The notes under the pieces: model-generated | Database searches by the model: none | Told to the model about the DNA's origin: nothing | What the model saw: only the letters and a program-made list of their open reading frames with translations | Position numbers and translations under genes: made by a program | Shown: in pieces, positions 8,448 to 19,720 of the stretch | Layout of the letters: every line of letters begins with the position of its first letter | How positions within the stretch are numbered: the first letter of the stretch is position 1 | NCBI GenBank assembly: GCA_049999725.1 | Contig: JBNGIS010021736.1 | Coordinates: 1 to 27,574, forward strand | Origin: Haplomitrium mnioides | Taxonomy: Eukaryota; Marchantiophyta; Haplomitriopsida; Calobryales | Length of the DNA: 27,574 bases | Reading direction: 5' to 3'

Positions 8448-11403
8448 TGTCGCTCCCCTGTTTCCGGCCTTAACCTTCACAGTCACTCCTTTGAATGCAA
8501 GGGAGGACAAATTGCGGGCATTTAGATTCTTTTCTGAGATACCCCCTTACCAGTTATCGCTTTGAGGCTTTATGGATTCTCACTTTCCTTACTAGCCTTG
8601 GATTCACCACTTGCTCTCTTCAGTCTTCACTCAATTTATTCATTCACCACTCAGGTCAACATTTTCTACACTCAATCTTCCTTGTGTAATTTTGTCCGTG
8701 TATTCCAAGGACCCAAAACTCGAGGTCCGACCACCTTACGTGTAATTGGGACAGAAAAGTGTTGTATCCTACACCTAGGAACGATTACAAAAGTATGGAC
8801 TCTCCTTTTCAGAGTTGTTACAGATCGAGTACAACAGATCTCAACTATCATATAATGAATGAATCACGAAGTTCTACAACAGGATTATAAACAGAGAACA
8901 TTTCCCTCTTGGATCATTTAGCTATCACAGGGACTACATTCCCCCTTCCGAGTTGTCTCAGGATCTGTTCACTGTTCTAATATATATGATACTACTCTAC
9001 TGCTTGAACTTAGACACAAAATGATAATCTACTATACTCCGATATACAAACTGTTTATAATATGTACTAGAATTAGGAACATAGTCCTTGAAGACCCTAT
9101 GAACTGATTCCATCACCATTACTTCCCTTTTTGATTCCACAGTTACCTTGCAATCTTCTCAACACCCACCACTCACGCACCCTTATCCAGATAGTTTTCT
9201 ACTTCCCTCGCGAGAAGCCTTGACTTTACTTCCTCAGGCTAGGAAGAGAGTTTATTTTTGTTCCACCTCTGGAAAAACATAGTCTCCCCGACTGTAAGTA
9301 ACCCACTCCACTCCGAGCCTTGATGAGTCTTGCTCCGCAGTACGTAGGTACTAACGCAACCCCCTCTTCTCAGCTCCACTTAGGAATCAAATCAGAGTGT
9401 ACTCCGAACACTCTGGATTGATACTCCCACATAAGGAATGGCAGAGACAACCCAAAGCTCCTCACCTGGCAGCCTCTCCTGAAGTCATAGTCGGCCGGAA
9501 CCTCTCCCATTGGATTCCTCCTCTAGCCGCCCCCTGTTGCGATTTCCTTGACCCAAGATTGTGGCGCTCATGCACAGAAAATGCAGAAGCGACCCCAAGT
9601 CCTCCCTTAGTGGCCTCTCACGAAGTCTTAGCCAACCAAAATCCCTTCTAGATCTGTGTATCGATACACCTCTGCCCTGGTCCGTCTGCAATGACAAGTT
9701 CACATGGATCGCCCGAGCATCCAGAGCTCCTCACTCTGCAATCCTTGGCGCCCCTCCAGCCCACCTTCGAATCTGTCGGTTCCCCTTGAGCTAGTTCACC
9801 CGCTTCACGTGATCTTCTCACTGGATTCTCACTCTAGCCCTCCTCGTTGCGATTTCCCATCTCATGTTGTCACTTTGCGCTCTTAGATTGCTTGTGCATC
9901 AACCTCCAATCCATCGGCGTCTCTCGAGATATACCTCTTCTCTCTCCTAGCAATCCCACGCCCCCCTAACGTGCCTCATTTGAAAGTCGGTAATACCGTT
10001 AACTTCGGAAAAGGAAGTGTCGACGTGTGGCAATTATGGACGTTAAACTCCTTACAACGGAGAATAGGTGCGCGTCGCGTGTCCCGTTAGTTTCTCGAGA
10101 AATGACAAGTACAATGATAACAAGCATCCGAGAAATCTTGCGGATAGAGATTCCGTAGATTCCCGTGGAGTCAGGTCCAAAGAGTCCTTCGGAAAAGAGT
10201 TTCAAAGCACCTTGCGGAACCCGGTCTACGGAATCTTAGCAGATTCCCTTGTAGATTCCTAGTTATCCTCCGCGTGCCACATCATCCGCTGCACCGCAGT
10301 ACGACGCCACCCTGCAAACGGGTAGGCTGACCGTCGCTTTGACTTTCCCTTCCGAAGTTGACATGCTCTCCGCTCAAGGTCCGATGAGCTTTCCCTTGCT
10401 ATCACATGTCCTTTGACTTGCCTGAGGTTCCTTGAGTCGCCATGTCATCCAAAAAACGCCGTCCGACGCCACCCCGCAAAGGGGTAGGCGGACCATCGGC
10501 TGACCCTTCTTCCGAAGTTGACCTTCGGACTACCCTCTCCTTTGTCCACGTTTCTAAATCGCTCCGTGGACTTCCAGTGCTCGCCACATCATCCGAAGAG
10601 CCGTTGCGGACTTCGTCGGTCCGGTCGATGATTTATCTCCCTTTCGGCTCTCCTTTTCTTTTCCTTTGGGCAGACCAACGCTATGTCACCTTTTCGGCAC
10701 TTCCACGCAGCTCCCCGGTTGGACTCTTCCCGGATCCCTCTTAAGTGGGGTTCCCACGTCGTAAGATGGATTGGAACAACCTTAAGTGGGATCTCCACTT
10801 AGGAAGGCGGCTTCCTGCAGATCCGCGGACTCCTTGGGGTTTCCACGTTTCCGTGGATTCGCGGATTCGAAGAATGAGTTCAATCGGTCCGTGCAAGCGC
10901 GCTTATGCTTGCGGGATCGAGGCGTCCCTCTTCCCTGGCCTTGCACACCCTTGTGACGATCTTACCTCCTCATTTCTTCCCCAATCCTTGCTTCCCAATT
11001 GTTGGCCACTACAAGACATGTTTGCGATTTGCCTCCTTTGATTGCCTTCGAATGTTTGCTTGCGGATTTGTTCTTTTTTCTCGGATCACTTCGCTTGGGT
11101 TGGTCATTCCCTTCTCCCCTGCTCGACCACGATCCCTGCATCCTCATGAGGTCTACGACTTCCCGCTGGCCTACTTCGGACACTTGAAATGGGACCCCTC
11201 CTCTGGCTAGCGATCACTGCCCTCTGCTCATCTTTCCGCCATGATCCTATCTTCCTCATAGGAATCATGCACCTTGCTCCTTACTATCTGTTTGAGAGAA
11301 ATCCATGGTTCCTAAGAGATCTTCACACTTGCTAAGATCATTGTGCTAGAAGTGCTTCTTATTTCCCAAATTCTTCCTTAGTGCTTGAATTCACTAACTG
11401 ACA
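8448..11403 (-). repeat. E1 3' LTR
   Basis: It aligns end to end with 13358-16269. It starts (minus strand) TGTCAGTTAG at 11403 and ends GGGAGCGACA at 8448. It contains the palindrome at 10783-10801, about two 49-bp units (10610-10735), two GC hairpin repeats (10303-10332, 10462-10495) and the CGCGAG block (about 9184-9250). Many differences from its partner are C/T or G/A changes at CpG. Confidence 0.9.
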
Positions 11404-11415
11404 TAACTCCCTATT
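11404..11415 (-). other. E1 polypurine tract (degenerate)
   Basis: On the minus strand AAATAGGGAGTTA directly precedes the 3' LTR start. It corresponds to GAAGGGGGAGTTA in E2 (25053-25065). This tract primes plus-strand synthesis; it carries T interruptions here. Confidence 0.55.
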
Positions 11416-11540
11416 TAAGTATGAAGCATCCTCATGAACACACTTCTTCTCCTTCAATTTTCTGGTGCCTCTGCTGGATGGTCGCATATTTGACTCTGTA
11501 ACTCCTGCAAAAAAACCCCACAAAACGCCCTCCCTACGAA

Positions 11541-11557
11541 ACACACACACAAACACC
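11541..11557 (-). repeat. GT microsatellite in E1 3' untranslated region
   Basis: Alternating AC (GT on the coding strand) sits just after the end of the coding region, the same place as in E0 (16535-16557) and E2 (24909-24931). Confidence 0.7.
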
Positions 11558-11604
11558 AACCTACACAACACATCTCACCAACTCGTTCTACCACTGCGCC
11601 TTCC

Positions 11605-13190
11605 TCAATCTCTTCCTTGGATCCCACACAAAAGTTGCGCCCCCAATTTCAGTTTGAGGCGGGTGCAGGATCCGTGCAGCCACAACCCTGGCTGCATTCT
11701 TCTCTGATCCGGGCGGCTACCCTCAGTCTGGGTATTTCTTCGATGGCCCTTCTCCTCTAGCCTTGGTGCAGGTACGACACACACCCATAAGGAACATGTG
11801 ATCAAAGAAGCATACACATAGGTACGACACATAGAACTTGTAAACATAAAACTATATACAATTCTAGCGGTGGTGAGGCTGCCCGTAACAATTTCCTCCG
11901 TGACAGCAAGATCCTTTGGCTGGCTCAAGGCGAGCTCTCTCCCGGAATTGAGATCGGTTTCTCCTTCTGGTAGTTCCGGATCCTCCAAGCCGCAATTGTG
12001 TATTTCGATTATTGTGCCTTCCTCCACTTGAGGAGGCCCTAGCTTGACGACACTTGCCAGTTGCTCGTCATGACTTCCCCCAGCCGACCACACCGATGTC
12101 AACCCCTTTTCTAGCTCAGGTTCGAGGCTCGACTCCCATTGGTCCTCCGAGGGCTCCTCCTCTTGCTGGTCAGGCGGTCTAGTTGCCTACTCGCCTTCTT
12201 GCTCCAGTTGGATCTTTCCATGGTCCCCTAGCATATGCGCGGATCCTTCTTCATCCGACTCTGATTCTCCCGCCTCAGCTCGATCGATGCAATGCGTAAG
12301 ATTCTGCACCGTGACCCAGGATGTTCATGCCTCCTTGACCACATCTGGATCGCCTAGTAAATGCCGCCTCGTGATATGCTTCAGGGCCGCTTCGTCTGCA
12401 CTCTCCTTATGAGCCGCCTCCAAGGCACCACCCAATTCTCTCTCCTCTTCCGGCTCTGTAGGTTGAAACCATGTGGGGTCCTCCGCCTCGTATTCATAAT
12501 CACTCATGGGTGTCCACTCCTGTTTCGTAGCTTTTTTAGCCTTCCGTCTATTTTTTCCCTTGCTCTTCTGGTGGGGCTTGGATTTTGCCTTGGCCCTTAT
12601 GTGATAACAATCCTCAGAGGCAGAGGTTTCCTCCTCTTTCCAGACTGCTTCCTCCTCTTCATATTGGGAGTGTACTGCAATTGGATATTCATACTTCTGC
12701 CCCCTGGTTCCGGGCAGTTGAGGGAAACATGCCCAGGCTGACCGCAATTCCAACACACCATAACGATTCTTTTATGTGGTCCGTTTGGAACCCATCCATC
12801 TCATTGGTCAACTTGGGAGGTACATGCCTTTTTCTCCAGATTTGGCCTGATGCTCGCAAGGAGGGCATGCATTACCTCTATCTTCGAGCTCAATTCCGTT
12901 AAGCAAGCTTCCTCTCCTTTGGCCGCCCTCTTGATCTTTCACTCCTTTCTTTGTTTCTTCCTTCTCGATAATTTCTGATCCTTGGAGCTACTACTATCGA
13001 AATCACTGTCGTTTTCCATGTTGGATGTAGAGCTCTCCTTTGTGTTCTTATTGCTGCTTGAACTATCCGAAGAGTATCCAGACCCATACTTAGCCCGTCT
13101 TTTCCTTCGCCTACGGTCAAGACCCATTGCCACAGTTGAGGGAAAAAACTTTACTCCCTTCCTTCCGCCACTCTTCCTCACCAGACTCAC
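11605..13190 (-). pseudogene. gag: E1 gag-like reading frame, broken
   Basis: It would encode a nucleocapsid-like protein with a long C-terminal extension. Pieces in coding order are: 13190-12939, basic RRRRKRRAKYGSGYSSDSSSS then serine/acidic and lysine-rich; then CWNCGQPGHVSLNC, a complete CX2CX4HX4C knuckle (12755-12714). A one-base shift leads into 12692-12325, with YEEEEAVWKEEETSASE and a lysine-rich stretch. The last piece, 12102-11605, has SVVKLGPPQ, LEDPELPE, QPKDLA and a hydrophobic run near 11770-11821. All pieces match E2 (23424-24903) in the same order. The capsid domain of E0 gag is absent, as in E2, so its loss is a feature of the subfamily and not damage to this copy. Frameshifts and stops make it non-functional. 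Confidence 0.75.
12714..12755 (-). other. CCHC zinc knuckle of E1 gag-like frame
   Basis: Minus-strand codons give C-X2-C-X4-H-X4-C with all ligands intact. The equivalent site in E2 has Phe for the last Cys. Confidence 0.8.
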
Positions 13191-13332
13191 ACCCAGTTGC
13201 TCTGTTTCTCAGAAGTAGCTTTCTTACTAACTGAATTGAGTTTCAGGTGCACCAAGCGGTATCTCTGGTTTGGGTTGGTCGCAGGTTTCTCCAAACCTTT
13301 GGCCTTCAGACCATAGGCTTTCAAACCTTTGG

Positions 13333-13349
13333 CCCTCCTTCTAGCATCA
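13333..13349 (-). other. E1 primer binding site
   Basis: On the minus strand TGATGCTAGAAGGAGGG lies 8 bases after the 5' LTR end (13358). It differs from the E0 site by changes in the TGGCGC part (GC to AT), so it is mutated at the tRNA-end match. Confidence 0.7.
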
Positions 13350-13357
13350 AAAATTTA

Positions 13358-16269
13358 TGTCGCTCCCTCTGTTTCTGGCCTTAACCTTCACAGTCACTCC
13401 TTTGGATGCAAGGGAGGACAAATTGCGGGCATTCAGGTTCTTTTCTAAGATGGCCTCTTGCCAGTTATCACTTTGAGGCTTTAAGGACTCTCACTTTCCT
13501 TACTAGCCTTGGATTCACCACTTGCTCTCTTCATTTTTCACTCAATTCATTCATTCACCACTCAGGTCAACATTTTCTACACTCAATCTTCTTTGTGTAA
13601 TTTTGTCCGTGTATTCTAAGGACCCAAAACTTGAGGTCCTACCACCTTATGTGTAATTAGGGCAGAAAGATGTTGTATCCTGCACCGAGGAACGATTACA
13701 AAAGTCTGGACTCCCTCTTTCAGAGTTGTCACAAATCGAATACAACAGATCTCAACTATCCTAAGATGAATGAATCACAAAGTTCTACAACAAGATTATA
13801 AACAGAGAGCATTTTCCCCTAGGATCATTTAGCTTTCACAAGGAATACATTCCCCTTTCCGAGTTGTCTCAAGATCTGCTCACTGTTCTAATATATATGA
13901 TACTACTCTGCTTGCTTGAACTTAGACGCAAAATGATAATATACTATACTCCGCTATACAAACTGTTTATACTATGTATTGGAATTAGGAACATAGTCCT
14001 TGAAGACCCTCTGAACTGATTCCATCACCGCTACTTCCCTTTTGATTCCACAGTTACCTTCCAATCTTCTCAACACCCACCACTCACGCATCCTTATCCA
14101 GAGAGTTTTCTACTTCTCTCGCAAGAAGCCTTGACTTTACTTCCTCACGCTAGAAAGAGAGTTTATTTTAGTTCCACCTCTGGAAAAACACAGTCTCCCC
14201 AACTGTAAGTAACCCACTCCACTCCGAGCCTTGATGAGTCTTACTCCGCAGTACGCGGGTACTAACGCAGCCCCTCCCTTCTCAACTCCACTTAGGAATT
14301 AAATCAGAGTGTACTCCGAACACTCTAGATTGATACTCCCGCATAAGGAATGGCAAAGACAACCCCAATCTCCTCACCTGGCAGCCTCTCCCGAAGTCAT
14401 AGTCGGCCGGAACCTCTCCCATTGGATTCCTCCTCTAGCCACCCCCTGTTGCGATTTTCTTGGCCCAAGATCGTGATGCTCATGCATAGAGTCCTCCCTT
14501 GGTGGCCTCTCCCAAAGTCTTAGCCGGGCAAAATCCCTTCTTGATCTTCATATCGATACACCTCTGCCCTGACCTGCTTGCAAGGACAAGTTCACCTAGA
14601 TCGCTCGAGCATCCAGAGCTCCTCACTCTGCAATCCTCGATGCCCCTCTAGTCTACCTCCAAATCCCCCAATTTCCCTTGAGCTAGTTCACCCACTTCAC
14701 GTGATCTTCTCACTGGATTCTCACTCCATCCCTCCTCGTTAAAATTTCCCTTCTCGTGCAATCACTTCGCGCTCTTAGATTTCTTGTGCATCAACCTCCA
14801 ATCCATCGGCGTCTCTCGAGGTATACCCCTTCTCTCCCCCAGCAATCCCGCGCCCCCTTAGCGTGCCTTGTTTGAAAGTCGGTAATTTCGTTAACTTCGG
14901 AAAAGGAAGTGTCGACGAGTGGCTCTGATGGACGTTAAACCCGTTACAACAGAGAATAGGCGTGCGCCGCGTGTCCCGTTAGTTGGTCGAGAAACGACAA
15001 GTACAACAATAACATGGCGTCCAAGGAATCTTGCGGATAGAGATTCCTCATATTTCCGCGGAGCCAGGTCCGAAGAGTCCTTCGGAAAAGAGTTCTGAAA
15101 CACCCTGTGAAACCCGGTCCACAAAATCTCAGCAGATTCCCTTGTAGATTCCCAGTTATCCTCTACGTGCCATATCATATGCTGCAGTGCCAACCGACGC
15201 CGCTCCGCAAAGAGGTAGGCTAACCGTCACTTTGACTTTCCCTTCCGAAGTTGACCCGTTCGTGACCCGAGGTCCGATGAGCTTTCCCTTGCTGCCACGT
15301 GTCCTCTGACATGCCCAAGGTTCCCTGAGTTGCCACGTCATCTGAAAGGTGCCGTCCGACACCGCCCCGCAAAGGGGTAGGCGGACCGTCGGCTGACCCT
15401 TCTTCCAAAGTTGACCCTCAGACTACCCTCTCCTTCGTCCATGTTTCTGAATCGCTTTGCAGACTTTCAGTGCTCACCATGTCATCCGAAGAGCCGTTGC
15501 GGACTTCGTCGGTCCGGTCGATGATTTATCTCCCTTCGGCTCTCCTTTGCTTTTCCTTCGGCTAGACCAATGTTATGTCACCTTTTCGGCGCTTCCACGC
15601 AGCTCCCCGGTTGGACTCTTCCCGGATCCCTCTTAAGTAGGGTTCCCACGTCGTAAGATGGATCGGAACCACCTTAAGTGGGATCTCCACTTAGGAAGGC
15701 AGCTTCCCGTAGATCCGCAGACTCCCTAAGGCTACCACGTTTCCGTGGATTTGCGGATTCGAAGAATGAGTTCGATCGGTCCTTGCAGGCGTACTTCTGC
15801 TTGTGAGATCGAAGCGTCCCTCTTCCTTGGCCTTGCACACCCTTGTCACGATCATACCTCCTCATTTCTTCCTCAATCCTTGCTTCGCAATTGTTGACCT
15901 CCTCTGATTGCCTTCGGATGTATGCTTGTGGATTTGTTCTTTCTTCTCAGATCACTTCGCCTAAGTTGGTTGTTCCCTTCTCCCCTGCTCGACCACGATC
16001 CATGCATCCTCTTAAGGTCTATGACTTCCCGCTGGCCTACTTCGGACACTTGAAATGGGACCCCTCCTCTGGCTGGTGATCACTGCCCTCTGCTCATCTT
16101 TCCGCCATGATCCTATCTTCCTCCTAGGAATCATGCGCCCTGCTCCTTACTATCTGTTTGAGAGAAATCCGTGGTTCCTGAGAGATCTTCACACTTGCTA
16201 AGATCATTGTGCTAGAAGTGCTTCTTATTTCCCAAATTCTGCTTTAGTACTTCAATTCATTGGCTGACA
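13358..16269 (-). repeat. E1 5' LTR
   Basis: It starts (minus strand) TGTCAGCCAATG at 16269 and ends GGGAGCGACA at 13358. It pairs with 8448-11403. Its palindrome is at 15675-15693, GC hairpin repeats at 15193-15225 and 15353-15390, and about two 49-bp units at 15508-15602. It carries several small deletions relative to the 3' LTR, for example near 14487 and 15895. Confidence 0.9.
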
Positions 16270-16274
16270 TGGAT
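16270..16274 (+). repeat. target-site duplication of E1, right copy (TGGAT)
   Basis: It is an exact match to 8443-8447. The E0 reverse transcriptase resumes here with YYRRFINQFA, the expected continuation of the conserved GxxGYYRRFI region. Confidence 0.9.
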
Positions 16275-16533
16275 ACTACAGAAGATTCATCAACCAATTC
16301 GCCTTAGTAGCTCTACCCCTCACTCAAATGACCAAGGGGGGTAGCACATAAGATGGATGGGGCCATTCATTCTAAAGAAGCTCCATCGAAATGGATCAAC
16401 AGAGCTAAAGACACTGGAGGGTCACAAGTTCGCCAACAGGGTGCACTTCGACAAGATGAAGAGGTATGAGAATCAGGAGGAGAACGAGGGCCCAACTGTG
16501 ACCCCATCAAAGGTGCCCAACCAGCATAAGTAA
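16270..16533 (+). pseudogene. pol: E0 pol: RT end fused by deletion to integrase C-terminal tail
   Basis: 16274-16340 encodes YYRRFINQFALVALPLT.., the RT thumb region, ending at KGG. Immediately after, in another frame (16345-16533), lies WMGPFILKKLHRNGSTELKT and FANRVHFDKMKRYE, the pattern of a gypsy integrase C-terminal domain (GPF.., VH..KMKRY). RNase H and the zinc-binding and catalytic (DDE) parts of integrase, about 1.5-2 kb in a complete element, are missing, so a large internal deletion joined the two near 16340-16350. The frame ends at TAA 16531-16533, which overlaps a GTAAGT word. Confidence 0.75.
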
Positions 16534-16534
16534 G

Positions 16535-16557
16535 TTGTGTGTGTATGTGTGTGTGTT
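16535..16557 (+). repeat. GT microsatellite after E0 pol
   Basis: GTGTGTGTATGTGTGTGT-like run directly downstream of the pol stop. It sits at the same place as in E1 and E2. Confidence 0.75.
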
Positions 16558-16683
16558 CTGTTAGGGGGGGTGTTTTGTGGGGTTGTATTGCAGGAGTTGC
16601 AGAATTTGAGCCAACGATCATTCAGGAGAGGCACCGAGTAGAGTGAGGAAGAAGAAGTGTGTTCGCGAGGATGCTTCACACAT

Positions 16684-16696
16684 GAAGGGCGAGTTA
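16684..16696 (+). other. E0 polypurine tract
   Basis: GAAGGGCGAGTTA directly precedes the LTR start TGTCAG (16697). Compare GAAGGGGGAGTTA in E2. It is the plus-strand primer site. Confidence 0.7.
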
Positions 16697-17523
16697 TGTC
16701 AGCTTGTGATTTGGGGCACTAAGGCCGAATTCAGGAAATCGGAAGCAGCATTGGTACAATGTCCCTTTTGCAAGTGTAAAGGCACCTTGGAAGTAGCAGA
16801 TTGACCTCAATCAGCTAGTAAGAACAGGGTGCATGAATCCTTCGAGGAGAACGAGATCATGGCGGAAGAAGAGAAGGGGGAAGTGATCGCCAGCTAAGAG
16901 AGAGTTACCACTATAAAATCCGAATTGGGCAAGTGAGAACCTATGGGTTTCATGAGGATGCGGGGATCGAAGCTAAGCACGGAAGAAGGGAACGCCTACC
17001 CCAAGCGAAACGATCGGAGGAGGAAGAGCAGATCTACAACACAGAAACCCGAAGGCACTCAGAGGAGAGAGAGACCGCAGGCATAGCCTGCAGCTGCCAC
17101 ACATCAAGAGCAAGGATCAGGGAAGGAAGAGGGAGTCGGGATCGTCGCAGAGGCAAGCTAAGCTAGGGAGCAGGGGACCCCTCGATCCCACAAGTGTAAG
17201 CATCCTCTACAAGGGTTTGATTGGCCCTTCTCTCTTGAATTTGCAAATCCTAGCTGAAATCTGGAGTTCGCCGAAGGCCCCACGAGATTCCATAGAAACG
17301 TGGCGTCTCCAGAGCGCTTCGCGGGATTCCACGGATGACGTGGCGGCTCTAGAGAGCCCAGGGATCTACACGGGAAGTGGCGGGGCCCAGAAAACTTAAC
17401 AAGAATCCGCCTCCCTAAGTGAGGATCTCGATTAAGTGGGTTCTGATCCGTCTTCCGACGTGGGGAGCCCGCTTAACATGGATCCGTTGAGAGGCCCAAT
17501 CGGGGAGCAGGGAGGGATCACCC

Positions 17524-17960
17524 GAAAAGGCGATCTATCATTGGTCCAGTCAAAGGAAAACCAAAGAGTGTCGAAGGGGTGACTTAGCGCGGATTCGACC
17601 AGAGGAGAACCGAGGAAGCCGAAAAAGGGATGAATCACATGTCCGGTCAGACAAAGAGCAAGAAACAACAAAAAGGCAACCTATCGATGATCCGGTCAGA
17701 CGAAGAGCAAACCTGCTAAAAAGGTGATCCATCACAAATCATCCAACAGGAAGAAAGAGGTGAGCCAGAAGGGCAATATGTCGACGATACAACTAGAAAA
17801 GAGGAAAGATGCACCGAAAAGGCAATTTATTGAAGAACCAAAGAGCAAGGCGGGATCAGCCGAAAAGGAAACTTAGCGCAGAATTGACCCGAGGAAGAAG
17901 CAAGTAGGGCCAAAAAGATGACTTGTCGTAGACTCGGCAAGACAAGCAAGAAAGTACGAT
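17524..17960 (+). repeat. Nine-unit ~49-bp degenerate tandem array in E0 LTR
   Basis: Units start near 17524, 17573, 17621, 17670, 17718, 17767, 17816, 17862 and 17912, with lengths of 46-50 bp. Each begins GAAAAGGYGA or similar, then a TATCG-like word, then ATYCGGYCAGA, then GAAGAGCAA. Homologous arrays lie in both E2 LTRs. Confidence 0.8.
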
Positions 17961-18208
17961 GGGGTACGGTCGCGGCGTTTGAAAGTTCGACAAAAGAGGC
18001 GGTTGGTTCCTGGAAGCTCTTTGTCGTTCTTACAACGAGCGAGGTGACAACATGGCGAAGGGAGCATCGAGCGCTTATTGTTCTTATGATAAGGGAGTTC
18101 CGAAACAACGACATCGGCACATTTCTTACTCGGCAAGGGAAGGTTTTACCGATGATGTGGAATCCACGGAAGGTCAGTGGGTCAACCTCGAAAGAAGGTC
18201 AAACTGGC

Positions 18209-18514
18209 GGTCCGCCTATCCCTTTGAAAGGTGGCGTTGGACGGCGTTCTTTGGATGGCATGGTGCCTTGAGAAGCTCGGAGAAGATTTTGCGGGTCAAC
18301 TTCGGAAGGAGGTCAGCGCGACGGTCCGCCTACCCCTTGACGGGGCGGCGTCGGATGATGCTCTTCGAATGAGGTGGCGACCTCGGAAGCCTCGAGTAAG
18401 TCAGAGGACATGCAACAGTAGGTGGGAGCCCGTCATGCTTCGGACCACGAGAAGGGCAACTTCGGAGGAGGGAGTCAGCGTGGTAGTCTGCCTACCCTTT
18501 TGGCGAGTAGCGTC
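18209..18514 (+). repeat. Three GC hairpin repeats in E0 LTR
   Basis: GGTCCGCCTA..GGCGTCGG units at 18209-18242, 18321-18355 and 18484-18514 are variants of the 30-bp repeat found in all LTRs here. The central copy keeps CCCC and GGGG arms. Confidence 0.65.
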
Positions 18515-19720
18515 GGACGATGGGGCTTCGGATGACGTGGCACTTGGAAGGGACCTGGGGAATATTCACGCGAATCTGCGAGGATCCCTACAGACTTAGT
18601 TCCGTAGGAATCTGCAGATTCTTGGCCTGCAAGATTCCTCGGACTCTCTGTAGAGTTACCGTTGTACTTGGCGCTTCTCGACCAACCGACAAGACATGCG
18701 GCATGCGCTCCTTTTCCATTGTAATGGGAATAACGACCTCACAGGACACGCATCGTCACTTCCCATTCCGAGCCAACAGAATTAACAAGCTTTCAACGGA
18801 AAGGGCTTAGGAGATCATCGCACGCTTAGGGGGTATACATCGGGGGCCTCCAATTTTGTTCAGGTTGATGCACAAGCGATCTAAGGACGTAACAACAACC
18901 TCAAAACAAGGAAATCGCAACAAGGTAAGGCAAGAGGAAGAATTCAGTGAGAAGCTGCGTGAAGCGGGTGAACTAGCTATAGATGCAAGCGGGGGCTCGG
19001 AAGTAGACTGGAGGGGTGCCGAGAATCGTTGAGTGAGGAGCTCTAGAGGTTCGGGCGATCCAGGTGAACTCGTCCCCGTGAATGGACCACAACGGAGGTG
19101 GACCGATACGTGAGCTAGAAGGGATTCTAACCAGTTGAGAATTCAGGAGAGGCTGGCAAGTGAGGAGCTTGGGGTCGTCTCTTCATTACCTGTGCAAGAG
19201 CATCAACCCAGAGTGTTCGGAGTGCACTCTAGTGTAATTCTTCGAATAGAGCTGAGAGAGGGGCTACATTAGTGCCCGCGCACTGCGAAGTAAGACTTGT
19301 TGAGGCTCGTGGTGGAGTAGGCTACCTGCAGTTAGGAAGACTGTCTCCCAGAGGTGGGGGTGAAGGAAATCCTCTTCCTAGCCTGAGGAAGTAAATTCAA
19401 GGCTTCTCGCGAGAGAAGTTGAAAAACTATTTGGAGAGAGGGGTGTGTGTGTGGAGGTTGGTTGGAAGGCTGGCAGGCAGCTAGTGATTCTAAAGGGAAG
19501 TATCAGTTGGTGAGATCAGTTAAGAGGGCCTTCAAGGACTTTGTTACTGATGCATTACATAGTTGGGAGTGTTTTGTGCATATGTGTCTAGCTAGATTTA
19601 CTTTCTGCATTTGTATTCAAGAAATGTGTTAGATTAGACTACATTTGGACAACTAAGCAGACCTTGGGATAGTTTTGGAGGGAGAGTCAAGTCCCTTCAC
19701 ACAGCCAAGTGATCTTGGGG

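Larger units (their letters stand above)
8448..16269 (-). mobile_element. E1: complete non-autonomous LTR element inserted in E0 RT
   Basis: This 7822-bp element is read on the minus strand. Its parts are 5' LTR 13358-16269 (2912 bp), PBS 13349-13333, gag-like pseudogene about 13220-11550, purine tract 11415-11404 and 3' LTR 8448-11403 (2956 bp). Both LTRs begin TGTCAG and end GCGACA. A perfect 5-bp target duplication (TGGAT) flanks it, and the host RT frame is uninterrupted when E1 and one TGGAT are removed. The internal region is only 1954 bp and has no RT, integrase or protease, so it would be moved by proteins from elsewhere. In layout it is a large retrotransposon derivative (LARD-like). 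Confidence 0.9.

Noticed and set aside
11605-12102. Possible separate 165-residue host gene on the minus strand
   Set aside because: It aligns with the C-terminal part of the E2 gag-like frame and lies inside E1 between its LTRs, so it is part of that element.
17524-17960. Spaced repeats resembling a CRISPR array
   Set aside because: The units are degenerate over their whole length with no conserved-repeat/unique-spacer pattern, and they sit inside a plant-type LTR.
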